A stretch of 64,000 bases of DNA from Cheilinus undulatus (taxonomy: Eukaryota; Chordata; Actinopteri; Labriformes; Labridae). Location of the stretch: NCBI RefSeq assembly GCF_018320785.1, contig NC_054867.1, positions 50,529,355 through 50,593,354 on the forward strand, written 5' to 3'. Below, piece after piece: positions 43,501 through 55,321 of this stretch (positions are counted from its first letter, which is position 1; each line of letters starts with the position of its first letter). The translations under genes were made by a program, and so were the position numbers. The notes beneath the pieces are model-generated. The model ran no database searches, had not been told where the DNA came from, and worked only from the letters and a program-made list of their open reading frames with translations.

Positions 43501-46500
43501 CAGAAATACGCCTATTCAATAAAACTGTCTTCATGGATGCATTGGGATTCAGTCCATCAGTTTGCATGTCCAGTTAGTCTGAGACCTTATTAGCTAATGA
43601 CTTTGCATGTCCAGTCTAAATACATGTATATTATTGTATCTCATACATCAGCAGAATTATCAGTGCAATAAAATATCCAACAGGGAGAAAAGTTTGAAAA
43701 GTGTATGCGATTAAAACGTTTAAAGATAATCATGCTGATTTTAGTTTAAATTCTCAGCTTCCGCCCAAAGTCGGCAAAGGTCTGATAATCTTATGCTTCT
43801 AGAAATTATCTCTGATCTGCTCAGAAGATCGTAGCTACTTCAACTAGAGACCAGAAATATTAAACAGCAAATGAACTGCACTGGCAAATTATGCCACTTC
43901 CATCCTAACTGCGGTGGTGTCTCAGAGTGATGGTCTGCAGGAAAGGGTGCCTGAGAGTGGCGGTTTGCAGCCAGACCCCTCTCAATATGATATTAATTAG
44001 TCAGAAAAAATCAGGGAAATGTTAGTTATGTCATCACTGAGTTGTGATTCTCTTATCTAATTTCTCCTCCATCTCCAGCCTGTCATGAGTGGTTACTAAG
44101 CGAGGCTGTTGACATCCTGCCCTTCCTCCTGCTGCCGCTGGCCGGTCCAGAGGAGCTGACGGACGAGGAAAATGAAGGTAAACACGTGTTTCTGATACTG
44201 TAACTAATGCTTTTATTGATTTTGTCAGAAGCGTTTCACTTCTCTTCACCATTCTGTAAAAAAAAAAAAAAAAAAATCCACTGACCACTAACACATCTTT
44301 CTGGATCTGTTGAGCTTGTTGGGCTTTTTTCCTCAGTGGCTGTGTTCAGCTGTCGTCCAAAAATACATCACGAGTCAGACTGCTGCACTGAGACATGTTC
44401 CTTCATTAAAGTGAATGAGCCAGGAGTACTGTAGTTCATCTTTTAACATGAGTCTATGGTCCCAGTGATTTTATTATGTTTCTGAGCCTTTATGACTCCA
44501 CGTCAGTGACTGTAATGGCTGATAATAGAAGATCTTCAGGGAATATCTCTTTATTTTCACCTTTTGACTCAAGGATAAAGTCAAGGATACCTGCCCTTAT
44601 CTCAAAAATATAAACACTTGATGTGACACCATTTCAAACAAATGACGAGCAGGAAAAAGTGATGATAATTATTAAAGATCCAAGGTCAATACTTCTCTCA
44701 AATTGTGAAGTTCTGAAAATACTAGGGATGCATGATATGGGATTTTTGCAGATTTCTGCTTTGCCAACATTTGAAATTAATTTAAGCTGATACTGATATT
44801 AATACAGATAATAAATTTACTTCAGGCTATACTTCAGCCCAAAAACACACTTTGAATTTTAAGGATGAACAAATAAATGTATCTCAATCCTTCAAACATA
44901 CTTTAAAGCTTTAGAGATGAGGCGGAAAAGGAGAGACTTCAGCTGATGTAGAACTGTTAGTTCAGCCTTAATCTCCAAACACTTATCGGTACATATGGCA
45001 GATATTTAAAGCCAATATATTTAACAGTGTAACTCCTGATACCAAAGCATGCATCACTAGCAAATTTGATTTGGCCAAAACGATATTTTTGGCCATTATG
45101 GCTGTCTCATTCTTTTCAACCCTCAGATGGTGTAAATGAAATTGCTACACTCAAGGTGTAAATGGACGAAAACGGCAGCATACATAAATGAAAAACAAAA
45201 TGATATACATTAGTATTTTTTTTTTACTTCTCTTACAATAACTACTAAATTAAGATCAGACCTGATCATTTATATCAAATAATAATAATTAATTTGGGAG
45301 AGTTTAACCGTTTAAAAGCCAGTTTAAGCGCAAAACCCTGATGTTTGTAATGAAGAACACAAAAAATGAAATATTTTTCATACACTACATGCAAATGGGA
45401 TTTCCTTAAACTGGATTATCACACACTTGAGTATGTGAATAATATGCTACAGTTTTGATATATTGAGACATTATATTATCTTTAATTTTAAGACTTGAGT
45501 AGACTCTGGGTTTAGTGGCAAAAAATTTCAGTATAAAAAAAAAACTATAAAAACACTACACATTCATATTTTTGCATTTCTTTTTCAAACCCGGATCAGA
45601 TATGATCATAAATATCACACTTTAATCAGTTTGGGGTAATGTAATCCTTTAGTTGCCAGTTTAAGTGCAGAAAACCCTGATTTTTAGTAGATAGACACTT
45701 TATTAATCCCAAAAGAAATTCAAGAAACCGGAAGAATGAAATATTTTTCATATACTACATGCAATTTGAATTTTCTTGAAGGTGGTTATGACAACCTTCA
45801 ACAAGTGAATAATTAACAGCAACCTTTATTTTTAGACTTCTTTTTTTTTTTTTTTTGATGTTTTAATAAATCGCCACACTCAGGCTGTAAGTGGCCAAAA
45901 TTGGATGCCTTACACAAAAAGCAGTACAAAAAATATACATTAAAAACTTTCATCCACTTTTTTTACATGATTTTTTTCTAATCAAGATCAGATCACAATT
46001 AAAAATTTTGATTAATATCAGAAATTTAACCCTTCAAATGGCAGTTGAAGTATAAGAAACACTGATTTTTGTTTTGTAGAAATATATATCTCTCTTTTTT
46101 CATAATATCCAAATTGGATTTTCTTAACAGAGATTAACAAAGCCTTGAATATGATAATGATATGCAGCAACTTTTTATTTTAATGCATTATTATTTCTTT
46201 TAAATTGAAAGACTTTGCACTACACCAGTAACCCTATTGGAAACCAGGAACAAAACACGCAGTTTTCCCTAAAGCCAAACATGGAAAATGACTGACATTT
46301 GGTGACGAACAGGAAAAACTGGAAATGTGAAGCAGTGACTCCAGAGTGAAGTCTTATATCGTAAATGCATGTTTTTTTTACTGCGATGGCTGAGGATCTG
46401 AAATTGTGGTTTTAATGGGGCATTTTTGGCCACAAACACCCTGAGTGTGTACCAAGAGTGTATGGAGTTTATTATTGACCGGTTCTGATATCAAAATTTG

Positions 46501-49500
46501 AAAATTCCATTTTACCCTCCAAAATAGTGATGTTTTTGTTTTTTGTATTATTTACATCTGTTTGTGTGGACTCAGTCCTCACTCATTTTACCCCTTCTCT
46601 CTCTCTCTCACTCTGTTGTTAAAGGGAGCTACTGACAGTCACATGCTCTACAAGAATAAAAGAGATGTTCTCTGCTGTATGCGGTTATTATTAGACCTTT
46701 CTTTTTACAACAGGCTTTTTAAGATTTATTTTTGGGCTTTTAAGCCTTTGTTGTAGATAAAGGACAGTGGATTGAGTCAGAAACTATAGAGGAAGAGTAG
46801 GGAATGACATACAGGAGTGGATATGAACTCAACAGCAGCTGATCATGGTTCACACAGACACTCGGACGCAGGAGCCCCTTAGAATAAACCTGCTGTTATT
46901 TTTTATTTAAGGCTAATGTTTTCCTTTAAATACAGTCAGTTTGCACGGTTTATCCCCTGAGACAGTTGCTCTGTCCGTCTATGTGGAACAATGATGGCTG
47001 CAAACATCAACGTGACTGATGGGTGGAGGCACGAAACCACAAAGTTGTAAACCAACATTTGAATATGAAACTGCATATTTGTGACAAATCTGTAAAGATT
47101 TACGTCTCCAGCTCGGAGCTGAGTGGGTGGGGAGTTAGAAAGTATTGAGACAGAGACAAACACTGCTGGTTTGGTCAGATTTCTGTCCAAGAATTTTCAT
47201 TTTAGCTTAAGGATAAACCTCCAGATGAATCTTTATCTCACAGGATCTTCTTACACAAATGCATTTGATTTATTTAGTAAATAGAGAAAAATGGTGTTAA
47301 TTCCCCCAAACTCTTTGACTAAAGCTCTCCTGAACTAGCATCTACTGTTTCCTTATTTTTATGTTGCCTATCACAGTTTAAAATAAACATTAATAAGAGG
47401 TTTATGTGATGTCCAGGTCTGCCTGTGGACCTGCAATACCTCCCAGAGGACAAAAAGAGGGAAGAAGACCCCGACATCAGGAAGATGCTGCTGGAGACGC
47501 TTCTACTGGTAACACACGATAAAAGCACACAAAACAAACATAAGCAGACACATAAACTGTTTTCACACTGAGGTTCTCTCGTGAAGCTCACAGCAACCAA
47601 ACCTGGCCGGACAATGCTGAAAGAAAAGAACGTTTATCCGATCATCAGAGAGTTTCATCGCTGGGAGAAAGACGTCCACGTCGTAGCTGCCTGTGAGAAA
47701 CTGGTCCAGGTAGGAAGATTTATTCATCCAATGAGTCTTCAGAGAATGATCTCTGCATCTAGGTATCAAATAAATGAAATAGGTAAATACATAGATAAGA
47801 AGTGAACTGATTGTACAAGGAGTTTAACTGCTGCTTGTGTGAGACTGAACTAACAAAAGATTTAAACCATGATCTTTTTTAATTGAAGCTGTGTTTCACA
47901 CTGAATAAGATAATTAATGAAGACTTCTGTTTTTATGGCTGTAATTTGAGGCTATTAGACTCTTGAAATATGTGATTCTTTAAAACAGGGTGTCAAACCT
48001 GAGGCCTGGGGGCCAAATCCAGTATAAAAATGTAAATTTGACCTCGATGATGTAAAATATCCTTGTTAAGTCATAAAAATGAAAAAAAAAAAGATAATAA
48101 GATGAAAAAAAAGGATAAAGATTTAAAACATTTTTTAAAAATTCAGTCGTGTGGGAAAGTAATTAATTTCTGTTTTCATTTCATATTTCAATTTTTCAGT
48201 TCACAATTATGACTTAAATGATTTTGACTTTTTTGAAAAAAATTTGGCTTTTTAGAGTCACATTTTTAAATTTTAAGTCATTTTAACCTTTTAAATAACT
48301 AACTTTGATTTTTATTTCACATTTTGACCTAAAAAACTTACGATTTCTTATTTTATCTCACATTTTGACCTTCAAAACTCCTGAAATATTTGCCTTTGAA
48401 AAACATTATTTTGATATTAATTTTGTTTTGAACTATTGAGTTTGACATTTTATGTCAGATTTTGAGCCTTTAACCATTTTGACTTTTTTAATGTCAGCAT
48501 TTAGGGATGCACGATATTGGATTTTTTGTAAATATCTGATATGCCGATATTTACAGATTCATTTTAGCCAATGCCGATATCTATACAATATTAAAATGTG
48601 CTTTTAGGACAAGAAATTTCAGTCCTTTTGGACACACTTTAAAGTTTGAAAATGACCAAGGAAATAAACTTTAGTCCTTAAAAGACACTTTAAACTTTAA
48701 AGAATGAGAATAAATAAAGAAAAAGACCTCAACTGACATAGGTCTGTTGGTTCAGCCTAAAACTCCACGGATTTATTAGTATATATGGACAAAATTTATA
48801 GTCGATATATGCTGAAATACACAGGCAAAATATTGGATGTAAATATTGGCAGAAATGTTGATACCTGACTGATAAGATCATGCATCCCTATCAACATCTT
48901 TTATCATCAGTGCTAAGGGTTTTTTCCCTTTTAATGTATTACTGGCTCTCAGGTTAGACCTTAATTCAGAATCCGGCCCCTGCTTTGATTGAGTTTGACA
49001 CCCCTTCTTTAAAAATTAAGGGACAATTAAACTAGGGAATTACCAATATTTAGGATCAAAACTTCACATTGCACCCTTAGTATAGATCAAACATGAGAGT
49101 AGATGATATGGGAACAGTATTAAGGGTCCTGGTATGTTGCAAATATGATCAGTGACTACTAAAACACTGGATCAATAAACCAATGTCAATATTTACATAG
49201 CACATTTCCTTTTCCTTATGTTAGTCCAGTGTCTTTGGAAACTCTTGTATAGTTCTCCAGAACGGTCATAAATTAGATCCAACAAAAAAATGAGCTTTTA
49301 AACCTTAATAAAGACAGTATTTATTAATGGATCAGGCTTATATTTTAGACTGTTACTCTTAAAGCTTTATATGACTCTTAATTCGATGATTTTTACGCTT
49401 GATCCAGGTTTTGATTGGAGATGAGCCGGAGCAGGGGATGGAGAACCTGATGGAGGTGGAGATTCCCGGGGACGTGGAGGAGAAACTGAAGGAGGCCGAC

Positions 49501-49626
49501 ATCAAAGAGCAGGAGGAGCTGAAGAAAGAGCAGGAGAGGATGAGACAGGAGGAAGAGGAGGAGGAGAAGAGGAAAAAGGAGGCTGAGAGGACAGAAGAAG
49601 AACAGGTGAAGGGACTGATGCGATGA
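40522..49626 (+). CDS. hgh1: HGH1 (FAM203) homologue, ARM-like translation-factor chaperone (nine coding exons)
   Basis: Exons 40522-40631, 41617-41755, 41904-42041, 42760-42911, 43394-43494, 44079-44177, 47417-47508, 47587-47709 and 49408-49626 join in phase to 1173 nt, 390 residues, the same length as human HGH1. All introns are GT-AG. Diagnostic stretches are HYLGPLLSNLTQLPETR (about residue 160), VRRGGVIGTLRNCCFDH (about 197-213), VDILPFLLLPLAGPEEL (about 224-240), LPVDLQYLPEDKKREEDPD, ACEKLVQVLIGDEPEQGMEN, and an acidic E/K-rich coiled tail (about 340-385). The N-terminal two thirds are helical ARM-like repeats. Yeast Hgh1 binds nascent eEF2 and the TRiC chaperonin and helps fold eEF2 in the cytosol; the same role is inferred here. 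The start ATG is three bases into its exon. Confidence 0.95.
43760..43985. repeat. Dispersed repeat fragment with GC-rich end
   Basis: The stretch 'cttctagaaattatctctga' through 'aaattatgccacttccatcc' to 'ggtttgcagccagacccctc' has the feel of a family member. Its last 30 bases closely match the interior of the foldback element near 58436-58460 ('aggtctgcagctggacccct'). It lies in hgh1 intron 5. Confidence 0.5.
44723..45059. mobile_element. hAT-like non-autonomous element (TAGGGATGCA family)
   Basis: Starts tagggatgcatgatat and ends agcatgcatcacta, an inverted pair. The flanking 8-mers gaaaatac and gcaaattt match 5 of 8. The interior shares 'ttcagctgatgtagaactgt' and 'gttcagccttaatctcc' with the copy at 48502-48891. 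It lies in hgh1 intron 6. Confidence 0.7.
45145..46180 (+). repeat. Three-copy diverged tandem array, about 340-bp unit, in hgh1 intron 6
   Basis: Each unit has the same order of marks. A 'gatcaga' core near 45254, 45593 and 45984; a 'cagtttaagcgcaaaaccct'-type phrase near 45320, 45658 and 46040; a 'gaaatatttttcatacacta'-type phrase near 45369, 45737 and 46079; then a 'ggattttctta'-type phrase and an 'aataatatgctac'-type phrase. Unit 2 is longer because of a 45-base insertion at about 45687-45730. Divergence is high, so the array is old. Confidence 0.75.
45687..45730 (+). mobile_element. Short retroposon tail-like insertion
   Basis: 'tagatagacactttattaat' followed by 'cccaaaagaaattcaag' resembles the conserved 3' tail of a common fish SINE/LINE pair. 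It is present only in unit 2 of the array. Confidence 0.45.
46715..46835 (-). mobile_element. tRNA-derived SINE, copy 4 (degraded)
   Basis: Minus-oriented body words 'taaaggacagtggattgagt', 'cagaaactatagag' and 'gggaatgacataca' correspond to the SINE at 7390 and 51490. The head is lost. It lies in hgh1 intron 6. Confidence 0.55.
47986..49006. mobile_element. hAT-type element with internal quasi-tandem array and a nested insertion
   Basis: Starts cagggtgtcaaacctgag and ends gagtttgacacccctt, an inverted pair; 'ggccaaatccag' and 'aatccggcccctg' are inverted sub-ends. The flanking 8-mers are both ctttaaaa (47978-47985 and 49007-49014), a perfect target duplication. From about 48180 to 48490 variants of 'cacattttgaccttaaaa' and 'atgacttaaatgattttgac' recur every 20-30 bases. 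A second element (48502-48891) is inserted after them. It lies in hgh1 intron 8. The same family begins at 63178. Confidence 0.9.
48502..48891. mobile_element. hAT-like element (TAGGGATGCA family) nested in another hAT
   Basis: Starts tagggatgcacgatattgg and ends gatcatgcatcccta. The flanking 8-mers tcagcatt (48494-48501) and tcaacatc (48892-48899) match 6 of 8. The interior has 'atatgccgatatttacagat' and 'gttcagcctaaaactccac', as in the copies at 44723 and 500-880. Confidence 0.85.
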
Positions 49627-49936
49627 AGAGGCTTTTTAGACGGGGTTCATCTGGTGCATTTGTGACGGTAGAGCTTTTATGTCATTCAGACATAAGAAAT
49701 GCAAGGACTTTAAAGAGAGTGGCATACCACCCTGACATTAAATGCTGTTCCATAAAGCATGGGTGTCACTGCTGGAGAACTTTTACAAGTTAAAGAGAGA
49801 AGAATGCGTTATTTCCTCACAGGTGTCAGTGATGGATTTCAGAATTTCATTTACTATTAAAATCTAAAAATAATACTTTAAGTATTGAACAGTGGCATGG
49901 TCTTTCCGCTTAGGGTTATATTTCATCCCCATAAAG
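49627..49936 (+). other. 3' UTR-like sequence after hgh1
   Basis: No protein-like frame follows the stop codon. AATAAA occurs only far downstream (50751-50756), beyond the hAT at 49937, so the true end of the transcript is not certain. Confidence 0.35.
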
Positions 49937-50212
49937 CCCTGGATCTCAACTGTTGGGTCAGGACCCAAAGTGGGTCATGGATGTGTGCTAGTAAAAAGAT
50001 ATACGATAAAAGGTATATGATGTGCCTTTATTTTTAAGGATATGTCTCCTTCTCTTCATTTTGTCACATCTTTTGCTCCATCTTTTAGTCCAAATACCTC
50101 ACTTTCCATTGAAAATACTGGTTATAACTGAAAAATTGAAGAAATGTGGGTTGTTTTTTGTCATTAAAGAGTAGACAGTGGGTTCTGATGCTCAACCAGT
50201 TGAGAACTACTG
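49937..50212. mobile_element. hAT-type non-autonomous element, 276 bp
   Basis: The left end ccctggatctcaactg and right end cagttgagaactactg are inverted; 'gggtcaggaccc' follows the left end. The flanking 8-mers ccataaag (49929-49936) and ctataaag (50213-50220) match 7 of 8. Same family as 24656-25149, with a shorter interior. Confidence 0.88.
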
Positions 50213-50219
50213 CTATAAA

Positions 50220-51485
50220 GGATGCAGTGTCAATATGCAACATGTCTTTTTTCCCTCTTTGCCCTGGACAATGAGGAGGAAATCCATGAGAAAAATCTCA
50301 AACGCATATTTGCTTCTTTCCCACTGTGTCACTGTTTATTTCACATATTTTTTTAGTTCTCATAACTGCATTGTAGTGGAAAAAATATTTCCCAAATAGA
50401 ATTCACAATGTAATCATGATAAATCATCTTTGCAGATTCCTTTTCCCTTTTTTCAGTAATTAATGATGTAAATCATGTGTACGTAACGATTTTGGTGGTG
50501 CGTCCCAAACAGCATGCAGTCTTAATTCACAAGAAAAAGCATCTCCACACCCAAGCATCTCTGCAGCTCTTTATTTAAGTGGGATTAACCTTTCAAAATA
50601 AAATATATATATTCTGCTGTTTTACTTATTTTGCAATACTTGTGAAAGCTTAACTATTGGTTTAAATGATGAATGCTCATTTTACTGCATTGGTCTTTAA
50701 TCAGCATTGTTACAAGTGGGACTTAAACTTTTCCCATCATGACTCTGTGGAATAAAGTTACTCTGGTATTTTCTGACTGTACACTGATATAAGAAGTCAA
50801 GTATTTTATTTATGAAACTAATTTTAAAACCATTCATGCTCACAAAAGTGCAGGATATTATCTGCATGATATTGGTATCAGCAGATTTGAGAATTTCTGC
50901 TGTTGTTTACGACAGATACATCAGTCATGTTTATCAACTGAATGTTCAAGAAGCTTTGTCAGTTTACAGCAGAATCAGTGGGTCTACCTCAGCTGAGATT
51001 TTTTCTTTATTCTCCTTAAACTTTGGAGCAACAGTTTTCAAAGTATGAGGGCGGCCTCCCCTAGGGGGGTCAACAAACTCCAGGGGGAGGTGTGGAACCA
51101 GAAATCCAAAAAAAGATGATTATCTTTGCTAACTTCTGCTGTGTGGGGGGCAAAGAGGGCAGATTAATAGCGACTAAAGAGACTAGAGTCAGCTGTTAAA
51201 GTTAGGATCCTCTTAAATTGGTTCTGATGATTCTCAACAGCCACACTGCTTAATTTGCAAAAATATACAAGCTAATGACAGCTTAAGGCTGTGTAAACCC
51301 TGGGGTCATATTGAGACAAAGCACCAAGTCTAGTGACCAAAACCAGGGGGATTTTTATTGACAGGAAGTGAAATGAATTTCAGTCACTGAAGGGAACTGG
51401 GACAGCCTCTGCAAGTGCAGGTTTTTGGCACCAACAGTGATCTAAAGTGAGTTCTAGGCAAGGCTAAAGGTGCAGAAAGATCTGC
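50220..51485. other. Intergenic, mostly unassigned
   Basis: AATAAA at 50751-50756 may serve hgh1. At 51030-51090 'ttttcaaagtatgagggcgg' followed by 'cctcccctaggggggtcaac' looks like one end of another hAT family, but I could not find its partner. Confidence 0.35.
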
Positions 51486-51489
51486 AGTC

Positions 51490-51665
51490 GGCGCGCAGAT
51501 GGCCTAGCGGTCTAATGCGCTACCCATGTATGCAGGCAGCCCGGGTTTGAATCTGGCCTGTGGTCCTTTGCCGCAGGTCTCTCCCCACTCTCATCCCATT
51601 TCCGACTCTATCCACTGTCCTCTGTCCAATAAAGGCACTAAAAAGCCCAAAAATATATCTTTAAA
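51490..51665 (+). mobile_element. tRNA-derived SINE, copy 5 (best preserved)
   Basis: A box ATGGCCTAGCGGTC (51499-51512), B box GGTTTGAATC (51543-51552), a body with 'tctatccactgtcctctgtc', and an A-rich tail after 'ccaataaaggcac'. It has the same order as copies 1 and 2 and is the closest to an intact copy. Confidence 0.88.
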
Positions 51666-52767
51666 AAAAGAAAGATTTAAAGTTTGTAACCCTGCATTAA
51701 TTTCATAGATGTAAACTCCTAGTGCATCCTAAATTAGAGCGTAGAGCATAATAAAAAAAAACAGTACTGGCAATAATTTCATTGCTGAAACTAAATATCT
51801 GGGTAAGATGGATGTTTAAAGGCACATGCAGACAATAATATAAAAAATGTTAAAGGATGAGACATAAATGTTTGAAAATTTAGTTGCTTTGTTTTGTTTT
51901 TTATAGTGGTGGGGTCCATGGAATAAATTATTTTCTCCTGCTTTAAAGTGTACTTAAAAGGCTAAGTTTTAGCTCTGAACTAGGGCTGGTTTGATTTTTT
52001 TTGTTTTATGTTTTATTTCAGTCACTTTGCAAGGTTTGTCTCAGTGAATCCCTCTGAAAATTTGCTGTTTAATTCAGAGAAATAATTTCAGTAACAGATC
52101 AATTATGCTACAGGAGACATTTGGTGATCTTTATAGAAAAAAGTATATGTAATAGTATCAGAATTAGTTTTGAAATACTGGCAGAGAATGGAAATAACAT
52201 CACGCTGAAAGACAAAAGCACATACATACTGTATATGAAATTATGTCAATAGTTGGTGTTTGTGTTACTGTATACAGTGTTAAAGCCTTTTCACTCTCTG
52301 TGCAAAGATGCACAACAAGCACATCAACAGACTGAGCCACTTGGCATCATTTCTGATGAAAAAAAATCATCCTTTATGTGAAAACCAGCCTCATCCAAAC
52401 AAGCTTCTTTTTCAAACACTGGTGTTAACAGCTGAGCATGGTTAGAGGGAAGCTGATGTGACAGTGATACATTCAACCGCCAAAGTAGCTAGTGGTCACT
52501 GAAGTACCTGCCGTGGTTAAAACCCACCTGTATTTGGTGTGTGATAATATCAACCCTGTTACCATTGGTGTGTTGGCTGTTGCATTATGTAGAAGTCACA
52601 CTTTAAAGGCACCTGTATACAGAGGCTGTAGTCCTCAATGCACTGGTCGTGGGATGGCGCGATTTGGTGCATGTGAACAAGAACCCATGACAGCAAATTT
52701 ACAGTGCTCTACTAATGCAGGGAAGTTATATTTAAGGAGACAAACTTATGATTAAACAGTGTCAGTC

Positions 52768-53045
52768 ATGAGCTGGCCTTCACAGAAACCATACCTGAAT
52801 AACATTGAATATTATTGGATCAAATGGACTGAGATGATATGAAAGAGACAAAATCTAAAGAAGAACAATCTTGGATGGGAGACTCAGAACAAACAACATT
52901 ACAACTTCCCCATTCCCCTTCCTCATTCTGATGCCTGATTTGAACTTCAGTTAAACGTCTTGACCATGTCTGCATGTCTAAAGGCACTGGTTGTTGATTA
53001 CCAGTTAAACAGGTGTATCTAATGAAACGCACAGTGAGTGGGAAT
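52768..53045. mobile_element. Fragments of Tc1-like transposons
   Basis: Read on the minus strand, 53045 downward gives 'acctgtttaactggtaatca', 'catgcagacatggtcaagac' and 'gaagttcaaatcaggcatca', the order of words at the start of a widespread fish Tc1-like element. Read on the plus strand, 52772-52816 gives WPSQKPYLNNIEYYW, a drifted form of the WPAQSPDLNPIENLW block near the third catalytic acidic residue of Tc1 transposases. The two pieces face opposite ways, so at least two insertions or a rearrangement are involved. Confidence 0.55.
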
Positions 53046-53049
53046 GATA

Positions 53050-54750
53050 TTAAAGGCTATATACACTGTACAAATATCTGACCTGTTCTCTGAAGGCTGA
53101 GCCTATCAGCTGATTGCAGGGTCTAATTTGGTTTCAGTCATGTTGAATTTTTCACCAGTTATTAAGATGGGATTGTTCCATTTCTTTAATTTTTCACAAC
53201 TGCATCAAACCACTGATTATTTATTTAGGATGCTATAATCAATTATGTATAAATCATCAGCTTGCCTTGTCTTTTATGCTGTTATATGCTTTAGAGGGGA
53301 GATTTAAATCTTAAAAATGACCATCTTTGACCAGAAGGGGGCATCAGAGCCTTCATTCTTTGTCAGTTCTCCAGAATGAGTCAATACGTGAACCACAGCT
53401 CTGCTCTCTGCATGATTACACTCTTCAGTTGAAAATAAACAGAAGAAGACAGCTTCAAAACTCCTGAGAATATTAGAGTTTAACCCCACACATCTGGTCA
53501 AAAGCCTTAAATGGAATCATTTTAGTGTACAAATGTTGCTGTAATTAAGTCACTGCCAATGGTTTTGTGTTAATTTTCCGGTTTAGATAAATTTAGATTA
53601 AATGTGATAGTTAAAGCTCCACTGTAAATGGTGTGAATGGTGATTAATTTGTCAATAGTAGTAAACTAACATTTGCTCAGATGTGACGCAGATAAAACCA
53701 GGAACTTGAACACAACTCTGAGAGAGCGTGTTTGTGTTAACAGTTTTGTTCTGTCTTTGTGAGGACCACTTTGACTTTAAACCCTCTACTGGGGACAAAT
53801 ACAGATACGTCTGTTACATTTAAAGACGATTTAAGTGAAGATCTAGACTAAATGTCAATACAGAGGAAGACAGAGTGGGTGCTCTAGTTATGGACTTTTG
53901 AGGAGTTCTGAAACAAGGAGGGCAGTTGCAAAAACTTTGAAATTAAGTAGTTTAGTTGTAGTAGTTATTATACGGTCATCACACAAATCCCGAAAACTTC
54001 ACACAGTACAGAAAAATAAAAAAGTCAGTAAACATGTATTGAGTAGCAACTGAAAGGCACTGGCAGAGGGAAACTGCTTATAAAAGTCCATCCTACTTTC
54101 TTATCACATTAAACCACCAGCTTCCAGAAGTGCAAAGAAACAACCTCAGATAAATCAGCCACACTTGTGAGCCTCAAAAATAACTTTACAAACCATTTTC
54201 TTTAAACCCAAAGTAAATTAATTTTTTAAATCTACATCGGCATTATTACTGATTTAAACTCCAACAGTAGAGACAAATCTCTTTTACAAACCTTTTTTGT
54301 TTTTGTACTATAATGTGAATTTATAGTTGTTTTAAAGCTAGATCCCCACAGTTCCACAGGGTAAGATGTGTAAGGAACAATCAGTGAGTAATAGATGAAA
54401 TATAGAGCCTTATATTTGGATATATGTCTGGATTTATACAGGACTGCTTCTAACTTTGAAAATTTTCCTTTAATATACTCAATAAGTCATTTTCATAACA
54501 ACCTCAGAGAATTTTGTCTCCAAAATTTATTCAACATAACTATTTTTAAATGTATTATAACCATCAGTTTCCTTTTGATTACAAGAAAACATGCATTTAT
54601 TTTTCTTAACATTTCGAGGGAATTTACTGACAAAGTTCTGAGACTTCCACCCCTACACAAAGGTTCCTGTGAACTCTCACCAGAAAAAAATACATTTGAA
54701 CCATCTGCAAATATCGTGTATTTAAAAAGCAGTTACATTGAAGCGGCAAC
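53050..54750. other. Gene-free AT-rich sequence, no feature recognised
   Basis: I see no splice-flanked coding segment. The longest frame (54395-54769) is AT-rich and unlike known proteins. Confidence 0.4.
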
Positions 54751-54754
54751 CCCC

Positions 54755-55150
54755 TGTCCTGAAAAATGAGGCCAATTCGGAAGAGCAAAAAATTGCAAAA
54801 TGGCGAGTGCCCACCTGAAGCTGGCTGAAGAATCACCAGAAGTCACACAATACATGTTTAAAAGGTTTTTTTTTTTGTTTTTTTTACACTAGAAATAAAC
54901 TAGTTTACAGCCTGGTTGAAAAAAACGAGACAAGTCGACATTTAAGCAATAACAAGATTATATTTAGGACAAACCTCCCTGAGCACTGATTGGTGCATTT
55001 CATTTGACTGACAGATAGCTTGACACGCAGACGCTACAACCAGAAGGCTAGCTTTAGTGCTAGCTTAGCTGACAGGAAGTTGAGCTCAGTTAGAGGGCTC
55101 TTGTCTGCCGTTAGATTGATCCAAAGTTTGGTTGCAACCTCAATTTCAAA
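54755..55150 (+). repeat. Dispersed fish repeat, degraded
   Basis: The order 'attgcaaaatggcgagtgcc', 'cacctgaagctggctga', 'aaactagtttacagcctggt' and 'caaagtttggttgcaacc' matches a repeat order I associate with fish genomes. Boundaries and class are unknown. Confidence 0.4.
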
Positions 55151-55321
55151 AAAGAAGCCACCACAGAAAACAAAAGCTGATGAGTAAAGACTCACTGCTC
55201 AGCTCTGCCCTCCTCCTTTTCCTCTTCTTTGTGTTAAACTCTTCAATAAAAAACTGCACACTGCACTCCGTGAGATGTATCTACTAAATTGCACCAATAT
55301 TTTGGTTTCAGTGATGAAATT

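Noticed and set aside
49600-49626. Possible splice donor (cag then gtgaag) near the end of hgh1
   Set aside because: Reading through gives a 390-residue protein, the same length as the human one, and I see no fitting downstream exon.
52492-52755. 87-codon open frame in the intergenic right part
   Set aside because: I recognise no domain in it; it lies next to transposon scraps and has no splice context, so chance or transposon debris is more likely.
54395-54769. 124-codon open frame, the second longest in the window
   Set aside because: AT-rich, I-, F- and L-biased composition as expected of chance translation of AT-rich DNA; no homology I can recognise.
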